Assembly: GCF_019656015.1 (NCBI RefSeq)
Contig: NZ_BPKW01000001.1
Location: 331,423 to 395,422 of the forward strand
Reading direction: 5' to 3'
DNA: 64,000 nucleotides
Source of the DNA: Leuconostoc inhae
Lineage (GTDB): Bacteria > Bacillota > Bacilli > Lactobacillales > Lactobacillaceae
Under the pieces are notes generated by a model. It did not search any database. It worked only from the letters and a program-made list of their open reading frames with translations, and was not told where the DNA came from. Within the stretch, counting starts at the first letter, position 1, and every line of letters starts with the position of its first letter. The position numbers and the translations under genes are program-made. Positions 9,703-18,855 of the stretch are shown piece after piece.

Positions 9703-9919
9703 TCGTTCATTTTATAGTTGGTTAATGACAAATAGAAACGCAGTTTCGGCTAACGAAATACAGCAATTTGCAAATAATGCTTTTTTGGATTCAACATTTC
9801 CAAAACAAAGTACTGATTTTGATGAAGTTTCAAAATATTTGGAAGAAAATACAACCTACCTGATGGGTATGACCACATTTGATAAAGCATGGGAACTATA
9901 CCATGCTGCAAGCACATAA
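9689..9919 (+). CDS. YozE family small protein
   Basis: A 76-residue protein starting at GTG 9689, placed 8 bases after a strong AAGGAGG (9674-9680); the longer reading from TTG 9671 would put the ribosome site inside the gene. RSFYSWLMTNR, AFLDSTFPKQSTDFDEVSKYLEEN and FDKAWELYH match the YozE/SAM-like family of short Firmicute proteins, which form a compact helical fold. Function is unknown. It overlaps ypmS by 14 bases and is the last gene of the group. Confidence 0.87.
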   Translation: MAGSNRSFYSWLMTNRNAVSANEIQQFANNAFLDSTFPKQSTDFDEVSKYLEENTTYLMGMTTFDKAWELYHAAST

Positions 9920-9972
9920 ATATTAAGATAAGAAAGGTATTTACGCGATAAAAAGCGTATACATAAATAATC

Positions 9973-10827
9973 ATGGCACAAATAATACAATGGTTCCCTG
10001 GCCATATGGCTAAAGCTTTTCGCTTAATGCGCGAAAATTTAAAATTGGTTGATGTTATTTTTGAACTAGTCGATGCACGCATTCCAGAAAGCTCACGTAA
10101 TCCAGAAGTTGATAAACTAATTGGCTCAAAGCCACGCTTGTTAATTATGACAAAGGCTGATTTAGCAGATCCTGAGCAAATTCGAGCCTGGAAAGCACGT
10201 TTTGAATCAGAGGGACATACTGTCTTAGTACTTGATACACGTGATCCACGCACACCACAATTGGTTACAAAAGCAGCCAGACGCGCAGTGGCATCAAAAA
10301 AAGCAGCACAAACGGCGCGTGGTATTCAGGATCAACCCATTCGTGCAATGATTACTGGTATTCCAAACGTCGGTAAATCAACCTTACTTAACCATTTAGT
10401 TATGAAAAATGTTGCACCAACTGCGGATCGTCCAGGCGTGACCAAAAAAATTGCTTGGTTGAAAACGCCAACAAAATTAGACTTGTTAGATTCACCAGGT
10501 GTGTTGTGGCCTAAGTTTGAAGATCAAATCATTGGAATGAAATTAGCATTAACAGGTGCAGTTAAAGATACGATTTTTGCTAAAGATGATGCAGCATTAT
10601 TTCTGATTGGTTTTTTTAGAAGTTACCGACCTGAATCGATTATTGAAAGATATCATTTGACAGAGAATATTTTTGAGCAAGAAAATGTACAGATATTACT
10701 CGAAATTACAAATAAACTGGGTTTTAAAGATAATTATGAAAAAGCGAGTGAACGATTATTAAATGATTTACGTAAGGGAAAGCTGGGAACATTTACGTTA
10801 GATTTAATTGTGGCAACAAATGACTGA
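9973..10827 (+). CDS. rbgA: Ribosome biogenesis GTPase YlqF (RbgA)
   Basis: A 284-residue circularly permuted GTPase needed for late assembly of the 50S subunit. The motif order is permuted as expected: G4 TKAD (residues 60-63) precedes G1 GIPNVGKST (129-137) and G3 DSPG (173-176). The N-terminal QWFPGHMAKAFR is the RbgA signature. It overlaps rnhB by 8 bases, the usual ylqF-rnhB arrangement of Firmicutes. Confidence 0.95.
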   Translation: MAQIIQWFPGHMAKAFRLMRENLKLVDVIFELVDARIPESSRNPEVDKLIGSKPRLLIMTKADLADPEQIRAWKARFESEGHTVLVLDTRDPRTPQLVTKAARRAVASKKAAQTARGIQDQPIRAMITGIPNVGKSTLLNHLVMKNVAPTADRPGVTKKIAWLKTPTKLDLLDSPGVLWPKFEDQIIGMKLALTGAVKDTIFAKDDAALFLIGFFRSYRPESIIERYHLTENIFEQENVQILLEITNKLGFKDNYEKASERLLNDLRKGKLGTFTLDLIVATND

Positions 10828-11590
10828 AACAATTAGTAGTATTAAAGCATTATTGAAACAAATTGACGATATATCTGATGTGCGTTTATTACAGTGGCGA
10901 ATGGATTCACGTTTAGGCGTTCAAACAGCGTTGAAATCTTGGGATAAAAAATATGCCAAACTGAAACAGCAAGAACAAGCATTTCAGGGACGCTTTTCTT
11001 TTGAACGGCACTATTGGCAGCAAGGTGTAACAAATATTGCTGGGATTGATGAAGTTGGCCGTGGGCCATTGGCTGGTCCGGTAATTGCGGCAGCAGTTAT
11101 TTTACCGTCCAATTTTCATAATATTGATGTCATTGATTCAAAACAACTGTCAACAAAAAAACGTGAAGAATTATATCATATCATTGTTGAACAGGCCGTC
11201 TCAATCGGAGTTGGAATAGTTGATGCAGTAATAATAGACGATATTAACATCTATCAAGCAGCCAGACTGGCAATGACAAAAGCAGTGAAAGATCTTGCAC
11301 CAGAACCAGAAGTACTATTAATTGATGCAATGTCATTGGATATGCCAATCGTACAAGAATCGTTGATAAAAGGTGATACGTTGAGTAATTCGATTGGCGC
11401 TGCTAGTATTATTGCTAAAGTGACACGCGACCGCTTAATGACTGAATATAGTGTCACTTATCCGGGTTATGGTTTTGAAAATAATGCTGGTTATGGGACA
11501 AAAGAACATTTAGATGGCTTGAAAAAAAAAGGAATTACACCAATTCATCGCCGATCATTTCAGCCAGTACGTGACCAGTTACAAATATGA
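10820..11590 (+). CDS. rnhB: Ribonuclease HII
   Basis: A 256-residue RNase HII, which cleaves RNA in RNA-DNA hybrids and removes misincorporated ribonucleotides. The catalytic core begins at GIDEVGRGPLAGPV (about residue 75) with VIDSKQLSTKKREEL, LIDAM and GDTLSNSIGAASIIAKVTRDR following. It has the N-terminal extension of roughly 70 residues usual in Firmicute RnhB. ATG 10820 is preferred to TTG 10808. A strong hairpin begins directly after the stop. Confidence 0.95.
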   Translation: MTETISSIKALLKQIDDISDVRLLQWRMDSRLGVQTALKSWDKKYAKLKQQEQAFQGRFSFERHYWQQGVTNIAGIDEVGRGPLAGPVIAAAVILPSNFHNIDVIDSKQLSTKKREELYHIIVEQAVSIGVGIVDAVIIDDINIYQAARLAMTKAVKDLAPEPEVLLIDAMSLDMPIVQESLIKGDTLSNSIGAASIIAKVTRDRLMTEYSVTYPGYGFENNAGYGTKEHLDGLKKKGITPIHRRSFQPVRDQLQI

Positions 11591-11631
11591 AAAAGAACAT
11601 GACCTATTAATTAAACAGGTCATGTTCTTTT
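11591..11631. terminator. Bidirectional terminator between rnhB and the Crp/Fnr gene
   Basis: A perfect 15-bp stem, 11591-11605 with 11617-11631, around an 11-base loop. The outer pairs are A/T, so both orientations end in a T run. It separates two convergent genes. Confidence 0.88.
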
Positions 11632-11652
11632 GTCATTGCCAAAAAATCATTA

Positions 11653-12297
11653 TCAAAGTATGATGACTTTTCGTTTATCTAATATAATGGTGCCATTTGT
11701 GATTAATTTTTTAAATAGTCGACTCAATGTTTCTGGTGTGATGTGTAGTGAAACAGCTAATTCTTTTTTGGTTACAGCTAATTCAAAGGTATTGTTCATC
11801 TTGATAGCCGCAATTTCATGAAGGTATTTGAGTAAACGTTCATCTGCACTTTGTAATGATAAACTAATTTGACGTTGTTCTAATTCAGTTAATCGTTCAC
11901 CATATACATTCAACATATTTAAGGACAGTGTTGGATTTTTTTGTAATAAATTTTGAAAGTCTGTTCGGCGAATCATGCAGACACTTGAGTCAGTCTTTGC
12001 GCGAGCGAAATGATGATGACGTGCATCGGTGAACAATGAAGATTCGACGTCCACTTGATGACTAAGCAATGTATATAGCAGCAACTCTTGACCATTTTCA
12101 TTAACATTTAAAACATCAATTTTACCAGTGTCCACAATAATTAATGCAGATAAATCATCATCTGGTTCGTAAATATAACTGCCAGCAGTATAATGTTTTT
12201 GATGTATGGATATGTTGACTAGTTCTTCGATTAGAGCATCGGGAAGTTGAGAGAAGATAGGTGCGGCTTTAATACAGGCAAAAGCAGAATGTGACAT
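11653..12297 (-). CDS. Crp/Fnr family transcriptional regulator (Flp-like)
   Basis: A 214-residue regulator: an N-terminal cyclic-nucleotide-like beta barrel (YIYEPDDDLSALIIVDTGKIDV, about residues 40-60), a long dimerisation helix and a C-terminal winged helix with LAVTKKELAVSLHITPETLSRLFKKL. Only one early cysteine (C8) is visible, so an Fnr-type iron-sulfur cluster is unlikely; lactic acid bacterial Flp proteins are thought to sense redox through thiols instead. It is divergent from NADH oxidase and a perfect TTGAC-N4-GTCAA box lies 14 bases before its start, which suggests self-repression and control of nox. ArcR is another possible name; ligand unknown. Confidence 0.85.
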   Translation of the reverse strand: MSHSAFACIKAAPIFSQLPDALIEELVNISIHQKHYTAGSYIYEPDDDLSALIIVDTGKIDVLNVNENGQELLLYTLLSHQVDVESSLFTDARHHHFARAKTDSSVCMIRRTDFQNLLQKNPTLSLNMLNVYGERLTELEQRQISLSLQSADERLLKYLHEIAAIKMNNTFELAVTKKELAVSLHITPETLSRLFKKLITNGTIILDKRKVIIL

Positions 12298-12310
12298 TTT
12301 TCACTCTTTC

Positions 12311-12324
12311 TTGACTTAAGTCAA
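12311..12324. promoter_or_regulatory. Fnr/Flp-type operator between Crp/Fnr gene and nox
   Basis: TTGACTTAAGTCAA is a perfect 14-bp palindrome close to the Fnr consensus TTGAT-N4-ATCAA. For nox a likely -10 is TACAAT at 12347-12352 with no good -35, so the start would be near 12359 and the box centre at about -41.5, the classic position for class II activation. On the other strand it lies just before the regulator's own start codon. The box is seen directly; the regulatory reading is inferred. Confidence 0.8.
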
Positions 12325-12394
12325 TTTTTTGTATGTGAATTAATTATACAATAAAAGTATCAAGAAAAATAATCTACCTTTGGAGGACAAAACA

Positions 12395-13741
12395 ATGAAA
12401 GTTATTATTATTGGTGCAACACATGCTGGTACGGCTGCAATTAAATCCATAACAAAGCGACATAAAAATGTTGTAGTAGATGTTTATGAGAAAAATGATA
12501 ATGTTTCTTTTCTTTCGTGTGGTATTGCACTAACCGTTCAGGGAGAAGTTGAAAATATTGACGATCTATTTTACTCATCACCAAAACTTTTAAAAGAAGC
12601 GGGTGCGAATATTCACATGAATCACGAAGTGACACGTGTAGACACAGCTAATAAAACAGTTGATGTCTTAAATCTTGTTACCCATGAAACGACCACAGAA
12701 AGCTATGATAAATTAGTTGCTTCTACTGGTTCTTGGCCAGTTGTTCCTCCCATTCCGGGAATTGATGATAAACGAATTGTTTTATCAAAAAATTATACGC
12801 ATGCACAAGAACTCATCCGTTATGCCAATGATAATAATATTAAGCGCGTTGTCATTATTGGTGGTGGCTATATTGGTACTGAACTGGTTGAAGCATTTAA
12901 CGTGAAAGGTAGCGAAGTTACCTTAATTGATAACCAACCGACGGTTTTGAATCGCTATTTTGATGATGAATTTACCAAAAATGTAACTAATTTATTCACC
13001 AGTCACGGAATTGCTGTTGAAACAGGGAAAACGGTACAGGCATTTGAAAGTACTGAAGAAGCAATTATTATTAAAACAAATGATGGTAATTTTTCGGCTG
13101 ATTTAGTTGTCATGTCTGTTGGGTTCCGACCAACAACACAGTTATTTCAAGGTCAACTTGAAATGACCAAAAATGGGGCTTTAATTGTTAACGATTATAT
13201 GCAAACTAGTAATCCAGATGTTTTTGCTGCGGGGGATTCAGTCGCTGTTCATTATAATCCTACTGGTGAAAATGCCTATATTCCTTTGGCAACGAATGCA
13301 GTACGTCAAGGCACATTGATCGGTTATAATTTAACGACGCCAACGATTAAATATATGGGTACGCAATCTACTTCAGGTTTGAAACTATATGATTTAAATA
13401 TGGCGTCCTCAGGTCTGACTGCCACCCATGCAAAAGAATTAGGACTTGACGCTGATAGTTTAACAATGACCGACAATTTCCGACCCGAGTTTATGTCATC
13501 CACTGAACCAGTATTGATGACGATTACTTGGGAGAAAGGGACTCAACGTATTTTAGGTGTCCAACTACAAAGTAAATACGACATTTCTCAATCAGCTAAT
13601 ACGGCGTCGGTGGCAATTCAAAATCGCATGACATTGACTGATTTAGCTTTTGTAGATATGTTATTTCAACCTTGGTTTGATCGACCATTTAATTATTTAA
13701 ATCTTCTCGCTCAAGCGGCATTAGATAAAGAAGAAAATTAA
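12395..13741 (+). CDS. nox: NADH oxidase (FAD-dependent, water-forming type)
   Basis: A 448-residue flavoprotein of the Nox/CoA-disulfide reductase family that reoxidises NADH with oxygen, a major NAD+ source for heterofermenters in air. The N-terminal FAD fold has H10 and the single redox cysteine C42 in SFLSCGIAL, both typical of water-forming Nox. IIGGGYIGTEL binds NAD and DVFAAGDSVAV closes the FAD site. ATG 12395 lies 8 bases after GGAGG (12382-12386). Aerobic control by the divergent Crp/Fnr protein is likely from the box at 12311. A terminator-type hairpin follows the stop. Confidence 0.93.
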   Translation: MKVIIIGATHAGTAAIKSITKRHKNVVVDVYEKNDNVSFLSCGIALTVQGEVENIDDLFYSSPKLLKEAGANIHMNHEVTRVDTANKTVDVLNLVTHETTTESYDKLVASTGSWPVVPPIPGIDDKRIVLSKNYTHAQELIRYANDNNIKRVVIIGGGYIGTELVEAFNVKGSEVTLIDNQPTVLNRYFDDEFTKNVTNLFTSHGIAVETGKTVQAFESTEEAIIIKTNDGNFSADLVVMSVGFRPTTQLFQGQLEMTKNGALIVNDYMQTSNPDVFAAGDSVAVHYNPTGENAYIPLATNAVRQGTLIGYNLTTPTIKYMGTQSTSGLKLYDLNMASSGLTATHAKELGLDADSLTMTDNFRPEFMSSTEPVLMTITWEKGTQRILGVQLQSKYDISQSANTASVAIQNRMTLTDLAFVDMLFQPWFDRPFNYLNLLAQAALDKEEN

Positions 13742-13744
13742 GCA

Positions 13745-13782
13745 ACACTAAAAGCCTTCCAATTTTTGAAGGCTTTTAGTGT
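13745..13782. terminator. Hairpin between nox and the thiamine-binding-like gene
   Basis: A perfect 15-bp stem (13745-13759 with 13768-13782) around an 8-base loop containing five T. No long T run follows on the + strand, but the AT-rich stem between convergent genes makes a terminator the best reading. Confidence 0.75.
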
Positions 13783-13805
13783 GTATACTATGATCAAATA
13801 AAATT

Positions 13806-14114
13806 TTATTTTGAAAGATATTTATCTGTTTTTTGCGCAATAGTTAAAACATCCCCATTAGGCGTCATATTTATTTTACTATATAGCATAACCGGGATAT
13901 CTGTTATTTCTGCTGCAACCAGAGGTAAGGCTTTTAAAATATCCATAAGTTGATCATAATCGCCTTCCAAGGTTGATTCAAAAGCGCCCACTTGATAATT
14001 GACACCGGAGTGATCGATATAGGCAATAACATGGTCAACAATACGAATGACTTCTGTTTTGTTAGCGGTCATAGGTAATACCTGAACAGCGATACTTGCA
14101 TTAATTTGAGACAT
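13806..14114 (-). CDS. MTH1187/YqgV family thiamine-binding-like protein
   Basis: A 102-residue protein of the DUF77 (Thiamine_BP) family: NASIAVQVLPM opens the ferredoxin-like fold and GVNYQVGAFESTLEGDYDQLMDIL holds the characteristic E-x-T-x-x-E-G-D segment. Members such as YqgV bind thiamine or hydroxymethylpyrimidine in the cytoplasm; the physiological role is open. AAGG stands 10 bases before the start. It has no TPP riboswitch of its own, unlike the thiamine genes at 23.6-30 kb, but an 18-bp inverted repeat lies 60 bases upstream. Confidence 0.75.
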   Translation of the reverse strand: MSQINASIAVQVLPMTANKTEVIRIVDHVIAYIDHSGVNYQVGAFESTLEGDYDQLMDILKALPLVAAEITDIPVMLYSKINMTPNGDVLTIAQKTDKYLSK

Positions 14115-14174
14115 CAGAATATCCTTACTTTCGTTTGATTTGAAATATTGAGTTTAGTAACTTGCTTAAACTAT

Positions 14175-14192
14175 GTGTAGACATATCTACAC
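14175..14192. promoter_or_regulatory. 18-bp inverted repeat upstream of the YqgV-like gene
   Basis: GTGTAGA-CATA-TCTACAC is a 7-bp inverted repeat with a 4-base spacer, 60 bases before the - strand gene. It looks like a dimeric repressor operator. It resembles neither the Fnr box nor the cre sites in this window, and no regulator is encoded next to it. Confidence 0.45.
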
Positions 14193-14280
14193 GCGTTATT
14201 CTAGCACAATGTCAATGTTTCTGCAATTTTTTGGTTGATAGTTTAATAGTTGCCAAAAATTAATTATTTTATTATACTAA

Positions 14281-14373
14281 AACGATATAATACTTTCTTT
14301 ATCATCGATAATTAACCCTATTTTTGGCATGGTGCTCATGATTATAGGTGTCGTTTTGATTAAATTTAAATAA
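14281..14373 (+). pseudogene. Possible C-terminal remnant of a small multidrug resistance (SMR/EmrE-like) protein
   Basis: A short open stretch ends INPIFGMVLMIIGVVLIKFK, which resembles the last transmembrane helix of SMR transporters (G-x-x-L-I-I-x-G-V-x-L-I). There is no start codon, no upstream helices and no ribosome site, so it would be a relic at best. The match is short and hydrophobic and could be chance. Confidence 0.25.
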
Positions 14374-14436
14374 ATAATGACAATTGGCCAATCAAACCAA
14401 TGATAATAAGCATTATTTTATTAAAAAGGACAGCAT

Positions 14437-15450
14437 ATGTTTCAGAAAATAAAACAAAGTTTAAAGGTGCTTGGCATACTATTAACTACCGTAATCATTA
14501 TTATGACAATAGCTGTAACGACGTCGCCATGGCCCAGTGCTTATATTATTGGTCGTATGTTTAATGGCCCTGTCAAAATTACTAATCAAAAAGTGTTCGG
14601 GCGATCAAAGAAAAATGTTGCGGTTAAAAGTGACGTGCGCTATGAGTCTTCAGCACAAAAAAACACGTTAGACATATATACGCCTAAAAAGGAAACAAAA
14701 CCAGTAACGACTTTAATATGGGTACATGGTGGCGGGTACGTTGGTGGTGATAAGTCAGGAATGCGGGAATTTGCTACAAAGCTAGTGAACGATACACATG
14801 TTGCGGTTGTTAGCATAAACTACCAAACTGCGCCATCAGCTATATATCCGAGTCAGGTACAACAAGTCAATGATGTTGTAAAATATTTAAAAACAACAGC
14901 CATGTACCAACAAAAATTGAATCTTTCACGTGTTATGTTTGGTGGTGATTCTGCGGGTGCGCAAATTGCATTGCAATACGCAACTATCCAAACAAATGCA
15001 AATTATGCTAAAAAAATGGCTATGCCAGCTGAACTAAAAGCTGGTCAAATTAAAGGAACAATTTCTTATTGCGGGCCACTTGATTTACAGCAGGTAGCTA
15101 CGCAACAACCAAAATCATTGCTGATGAGATGGTTTATCAATACCGTTGCGTGGAGTGAGCTAGGGGACAGAAACTGGCGAACATCGAATACGTTACAACA
15201 AGCATCACTTGTTAAACAAATCACTGATCAATTTCCACCAATATATATAACTGATGGTAATGCTTATTCTTTTCAAGAACAAGGATTGGCATTTGAAAAA
15301 CGGTTACAACAATTACATGTCCCTGTCACGAGTTTATTTTTCAATCATGATCAAAAAGAAGTGACACATGAATATCAGTTTAATTACCAAACAGCATTAG
15401 CTAACAAATGTTACGATGAAACACAGCATTTTGTTATGACATATCAATAA
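14437..15450 (+). CDS. Membrane-anchored alpha/beta-hydrolase, HSL/BD-FAE-like esterase
   Basis: A 337-residue esterase-like protein with a single hydrophobic segment at about residues 10-30, so the catalytic domain is probably outside the membrane. The oxyanion motif WVHGGGYVGG (about residue 93) and nucleophile elbow FGGDSAGAQ (about 168) are those of the hormone-sensitive-lipase branch; the acid and histidine lie in YITDGNA and VTHEYQF. Substrate unknown; short acyl esters are typical of the family. AAAAGGA precedes ATG 14437. No operon partners. Confidence 0.85.
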   Translation: MFQKIKQSLKVLGILLTTVIIIMTIAVTTSPWPSAYIIGRMFNGPVKITNQKVFGRSKKNVAVKSDVRYESSAQKNTLDIYTPKKETKPVTTLIWVHGGGYVGGDKSGMREFATKLVNDTHVAVVSINYQTAPSAIYPSQVQQVNDVVKYLKTTAMYQQKLNLSRVMFGGDSAGAQIALQYATIQTNANYAKKMAMPAELKAGQIKGTISYCGPLDLQQVATQQPKSLLMRWFINTVAWSELGDRNWRTSNTLQQASLVKQITDQFPPIYITDGNAYSFQEQGLAFEKRLQQLHVPVTSLFFNHDQKEVTHEYQFNYQTALANKCYDETQHFVMTYQ

Positions 15451-15665
15451 GTTTGTTAGACAATTTTTAGTTGATGACGCACTGGCAATAAACATATTTT
15501 TTAATTTTTATGATTCCTTAAGCGTGGTTTATTACTGTTTTATTTTGAAATTTTTAGGATAATCATGTTATTTTAATTTAACGTTGTAAACCAATGACAC
15601 GATTAGCACACGATTTCAATGTTTGTGTTATTTCTTACAAATGTTTTTAAAATCACGAATTTCAT

Positions 15666-15694
15666 TTGACTTTTTATAGTTGTTTTTCTACAAT
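15666..15694 (+). promoter_or_regulatory. Promoter of cfa
   Basis: TTGACT (15666-15671), a 17-base spacer and TACAAT (15689-15694) form a near-consensus vegetative promoter about 20 bases before the AAAGGGG ribosome site of cfa. Confidence 0.7.
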
Positions 15695-15722
15695 CTTTAT
15701 ATAGCACAAAGGGGAAAAACAG

Positions 15723-16919
15723 ATGTTAGACAAGACAATTTACAAGCAGATTTTCAAAGCTAGTTTTAACGCCCCAATCGACGTTGAATTCTGGGATGGT
15801 GAACAAGTGAGCTATGGTTCGGGAGAACCTATCGCTAAAATCATCTTACACGAAGTTATACCAATTAAAGATATCATGTCACATGCATCATTGACTTTTG
15901 GTGAAGCCTATATGGATGGCAAAATTGAAATTCAAGGTGATTTACAACACTTAGTTAAGACGGTGTATAGTTCGAAGGATAGTTTTTTAAACAATTCAAA
16001 ATTTTCAAAATTAATTCCAAAACACGCACATACAGAGAAAATTAGTAAGACAGATGTTCAAAGTCATTATGATATTGGTAATGACTTTTACGAGATGTGG
16101 CTTGATCCAACCATGACTTATTCTTGTGCCTATTTTGCTAGTGAAGATGATTCATTAGAAGATGCACAATGGAATAAAGTACGTCACATCTTAAATAAGT
16201 TACATACTAAACCTGGTGAAACACTCTTAGATATTGGTTGTGGTTGGGGTACATTAATGTTTACTGCAGCTAAAGAATACAATTTAGAGGCTACAGGTGT
16301 TACCTTAAGCCAAGAACAGTACGACTTTGTAACCAACAAAATTGAAGCAGAGGGTCTGCAAGATCGTGTTCATGTCTATCTAAAAGACTACCGTGAACTA
16401 GAGCAAACTTATGATCATGTTACTTCTGTTGGCATGTTTGAACATGTTGGTAAAGAAAACTTGGAAGAATACTTTGAACAAGTTAAAAACCGTTTAGTTG
16501 ATAATGGTACTGCCTTAATTCATGGTATTACTGGTCAACATGATGGTGCCGGTGTAGATGCTTGGATTAATAAGTACATTTTCCCAGGTGGATACATTCC
16601 GAATATTGCTGAAAATATCGGACACATTATGAAGTCATCAATGCAGATAGATGATGTTGAACCACTACGCCGCCACTATCAAAAAACGTTAGAAATTTGG
16701 ACTGAAAACTTTCACCATGTTAGTGAAGAAGTTATTTCAAAATATGGGGAACGGTTCTATCGTATGTGGGATCTTTATTTACAAGCATGTGCTGCTTCAT
16801 TTGAATCAGGCAATATTGACGTTGTTCAGTATTTGCTTACTAAAGGTGCCTCTGGAGCAAAGTTACCAATGACGCGTTCGTACATTTATAACGCTGATAT
16901 CGCACACAGTGTAAAATAA
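15723..16919 (+). CDS. cfa: Cyclopropane-fatty-acyl-phospholipid synthase
   Basis: A 398-residue SAM-dependent enzyme that adds a methylene bridge to unsaturated acyl chains of membrane phospholipids, making lactobacillic-type acids for acid and stress tolerance. The SAM site [13 protein letters not shown] (about residues 171-183) and [13 protein letters not shown] are diagnostic, preceded by [26 protein letters not shown] and followed by [13 protein letters not shown] and [11 protein letters not shown]. Length is usual. It has its own promoter and terminator and is therefore monocistronic. Confidence 0.96.
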   Translation: MLDKTIYKQIFKASFNAPIDVEFWDGEQVSYGSGEPIAKIILHEVIPIKDIMSHASLTFGEAYMDGKIEIQGDLQHLVKTVYSSKDSFLNNSKFSKLIPKHAHTEKISKTDVQSHYDIGNDFYEMWLDPTMTYSCAYFASEDDSLEDAQWNKVRHILNKLHTKPGETLLDIGCGWGTLMFTAAKEYNLEATGVTLSQEQYDFVTNKIEAEGLQDRVHVYLKDYRELEQTYDHVTSVGMFEHVGKENLEEYFEQVKNRLVDNGTALIHGITGQHDGAGVDAWINKYIFPGGYIPNIAENIGHIMKSSMQIDDVEPLRRHYQKTLEIWTENFHHVSEEVISKYGERFYRMWDLYLQACAASFESGNIDVVQYLLTKGASGAKLPMTRSYIYNADIAHSVK

Positions 16920-16922
16920 TTT

Positions 16923-16960
16923 AAAAAATGCTAATGATCAAGTAATCATTAGCATTTTTT
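16923..16960 (+). terminator. Terminator after cfa
   Basis: A 16-bp perfect stem (16923-16938 with 16945-16960) with a 6-base loop. The distal arm ends in six T, and it starts 4 bases after the cfa stop. Confidence 0.92.
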
Positions 16961-17014
16961 CGTACGTTAAACCACAGTATAAAGGTTCTTATTTGTGATT
17001 ATAATAACTAATTG

Positions 17015-17056
17015 TTGACAGACGAATTAAATAAGACTATATTGTAAGCGGTTACA
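17015..17056 (+). promoter_or_regulatory. gnd promoter with overlapping cre site
   Basis: TTGACA (17015-17020), a 17-base spacer and TATATT (17038-17043) form a good promoter. TGTAAGCGGTTACA at 17043-17056 fits the CcpA catabolite-response consensus TGWNANCGNTNWCA and covers the end of the -10 and the start point, the placement expected for repression. CcpA binding is inferred from the motif. Confidence 0.8.
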
Positions 17057-17142
17057 CAATTTAATCTTACTTGTTAAAAGATATCATTTTTTATAAACAA
17101 ATAGGATAGCACAGTTTTTTGCACACAGAAAGCAGGTAAAAA

Positions 17143-18570
17143 ATGTCAGAAGCAGATTTTGGTGTTGTTGGTTTAGCAGTAATGGGGCGTAATTTAGCGC
17201 TTAATATAGAATCACGTGGTTACCGTGTTGCGGTATATAATCGTTCACGTGAACGTACAGAAGATTTGATCACAAAGCATGCGGATAAAAAATTTGTACC
17301 AAGTTATTCAATTGCATCATTTGTACAAGCAATTAAGACGCCAAGGCGTATTTTATTAATGGTTAAAGCCGGCAAAGGAACAGATGCTGTGATTGATGAA
17401 TTACTGCCACAATTAACCAAGGGAGACATGTTAATTGATGGCGGTAATACTTATTTCGAAGACACAATACGTCGTTCTGAGAAATTAGCGCAATCTGGTA
17501 TTAATTTTATTGGTATGGGTGTTTCAGGAGGAGAGCTTGGTGCGTTACAAGGCCCCTCGTTGATGCCTGGTGGCCAACGAGAAGCATATGACCTAGTTGC
17601 ACCTATTTTGCGTAAAATCGCTGCTAGAGCGCCTGAAGACAATCAACCAACAGTTACTTATGTTGGCCCTAATGGTGCGGGTCACTATGTTAAAATGGTT
17701 CATAATGGCATTGAATATGGTGACATGCAACTCATTTCAGAAGCATATGATATTTTAAAACGTCTATTAAAATTAGATCAAAATAATTTATCATCAACTT
17801 TTGCTCACTGGAATGATGGCGAATTAAACTCGTATTTAATCGAAATTACAGCCGATATTTTGACAAGAAAAGATGACTTGGGTTCTGATCAACCAATTGT
17901 TGATATGATTTTAGACCGGGCGGGTAATAAAGGCACCGGTAAATGGTCTTCACAATCCGCGTTGGCTGTCGGTGCACCACAGTCATTAATTACAGAATCT
18001 GTTTATGCGCGTTATATTTCTGCTATGAAGTCTGATCGTGTAGCAGCTTCTAAGGTATTGACAGGTCCAGAATCCAAATTTACTGGGGATGTTGATGCCA
18101 CAAAGGAAGATATTCGCCAAGCATTATACTTTGGTAAAATTATGTCTTACGCACAAGGATTTGATCAATTACGTATGGCCTCTAATCATTACGATTGGGA
18201 TCTGCCTTTTGGTGAGTTAGCACAATTATGGCGTGCAGGTGCAATTATTCGAGCACAATTCTTACAACGCATTACCGATGCTTATAGTACGAATAATAAC
18301 TTGCACAATTTACTTTTGGATACTTATTTCAAAAACATTGCCGAATCATATCAAAATGCCACACGCCGTGTCGTGGCAATGGCGGTTAGTGCTGGTATTC
18401 CTACGCCAGCACTCTCAGCAGCTATTGCTTATTATGATTCATATCGTTCAGCAGTTTTGCCAGCAAACTTAGTACAAGCACAACGTGATTATTTTGGCGC
18501 ACATACGTATGAAAGAACTGACAAACCATCAGGTGAAATGTATCATTTTTCATGGTATGACGAAGCTTAA
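17143..18570 (+). CDS. gnd: 6-phosphogluconate dehydrogenase, decarboxylating
   Basis: A 475-residue enzyme converting 6-phosphogluconate to ribulose 5-phosphate, CO2 and NAD(P)H; in heterofermenters this is the main glycolytic route ahead of phosphoketolase. Visible are the Rossmann start [34 protein letters not shown], the catalytic lysine/histidine region [19 protein letters not shown] and the C-terminal [10 protein letters not shown] tail. Full length for the family. A cre site sits over its promoter and a terminator follows. Confidence 0.97.
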   Translation: MSEADFGVVGLAVMGRNLALNIESRGYRVAVYNRSRERTEDLITKHADKKFVPSYSIASFVQAIKTPRRILLMVKAGKGTDAVIDELLPQLTKGDMLIDGGNTYFEDTIRRSEKLAQSGINFIGMGVSGGELGALQGPSLMPGGQREAYDLVAPILRKIAARAPEDNQPTVTYVGPNGAGHYVKMVHNGIEYGDMQLISEAYDILKRLLKLDQNNLSSTFAHWNDGELNSYLIEITADILTRKDDLGSDQPIVDMILDRAGNKGTGKWSSQSALAVGAPQSLITESVYARYISAMKSDRVAASKVLTGPESKFTGDVDATKEDIRQALYFGKIMSYAQGFDQLRMASNHYDWDLPFGELAQLWRAGAIIRAQFLQRITDAYSTNNNLHNLLLDTYFKNIAESYQNATRRVVAMAVSAGIPTPALSAAIAYYDSYRSAVLPANLVQAQRDYFGAHTYERTDKPSGEMYHFSWYDEA

Positions 18571-18583
18571 CAAAAAATGTAAC

Positions 18584-18614
18584 AGCGCTTTTGAATGTAT
18601 GAAGCGCTTTTTTT
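18584..18614 (+). terminator. Terminator after gnd
   Basis: AGCGCTT (18584-18590) pairs with AAGCGCT (18602-18608) around an 11-base loop, and a T run follows. It starts 13 bases after the stop. Confidence 0.8.
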
Positions 18615-18732
18615 GTGGACATTAACATCTTGAACAACATCGCAATTTTCCAAGGGAAATGTCATTTGATTTTAATGTGATTTATTGGTAAAATTAAATA
18701 ATATTAAGACACTTTTTTATAATCTTGTACCT

Positions 18733-18824
18733 CTTGCGGGAGTAGCGACGAACCATCGTGGGAAACCGACTATAATCATACTGCACCGAGTATGACGGCC
18801 AACCTTAATCAGCGAGACGCAAAG
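18733..18824 (+). promoter_or_regulatory. yybP-ykoY (manganese) riboswitch
   Basis: The leader of the P-type ATPase holds the two conserved internal-loop strands of this class: GGGAGTAGCGAC just inside the 5' side of helix P1 and AGCGAGAC on the 3' side. P1 is formed by TTGCG (18734-18738) with CGCAA (18818-18822). CATACT and AGTATG form an inner hairpin followed by ACGGCCAACC. In lactococci and streptococci this Mn2+-sensing RNA precedes P-type ATPase genes, the same arrangement as here. No clear terminator follows, so translational control of the AAAAGGAG site (18836-18843) is possible. Confidence 0.82.
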
Positions 18825-18855
18825 AAACTTTTCTTAAAAGGAGTGTTACAAGAAC

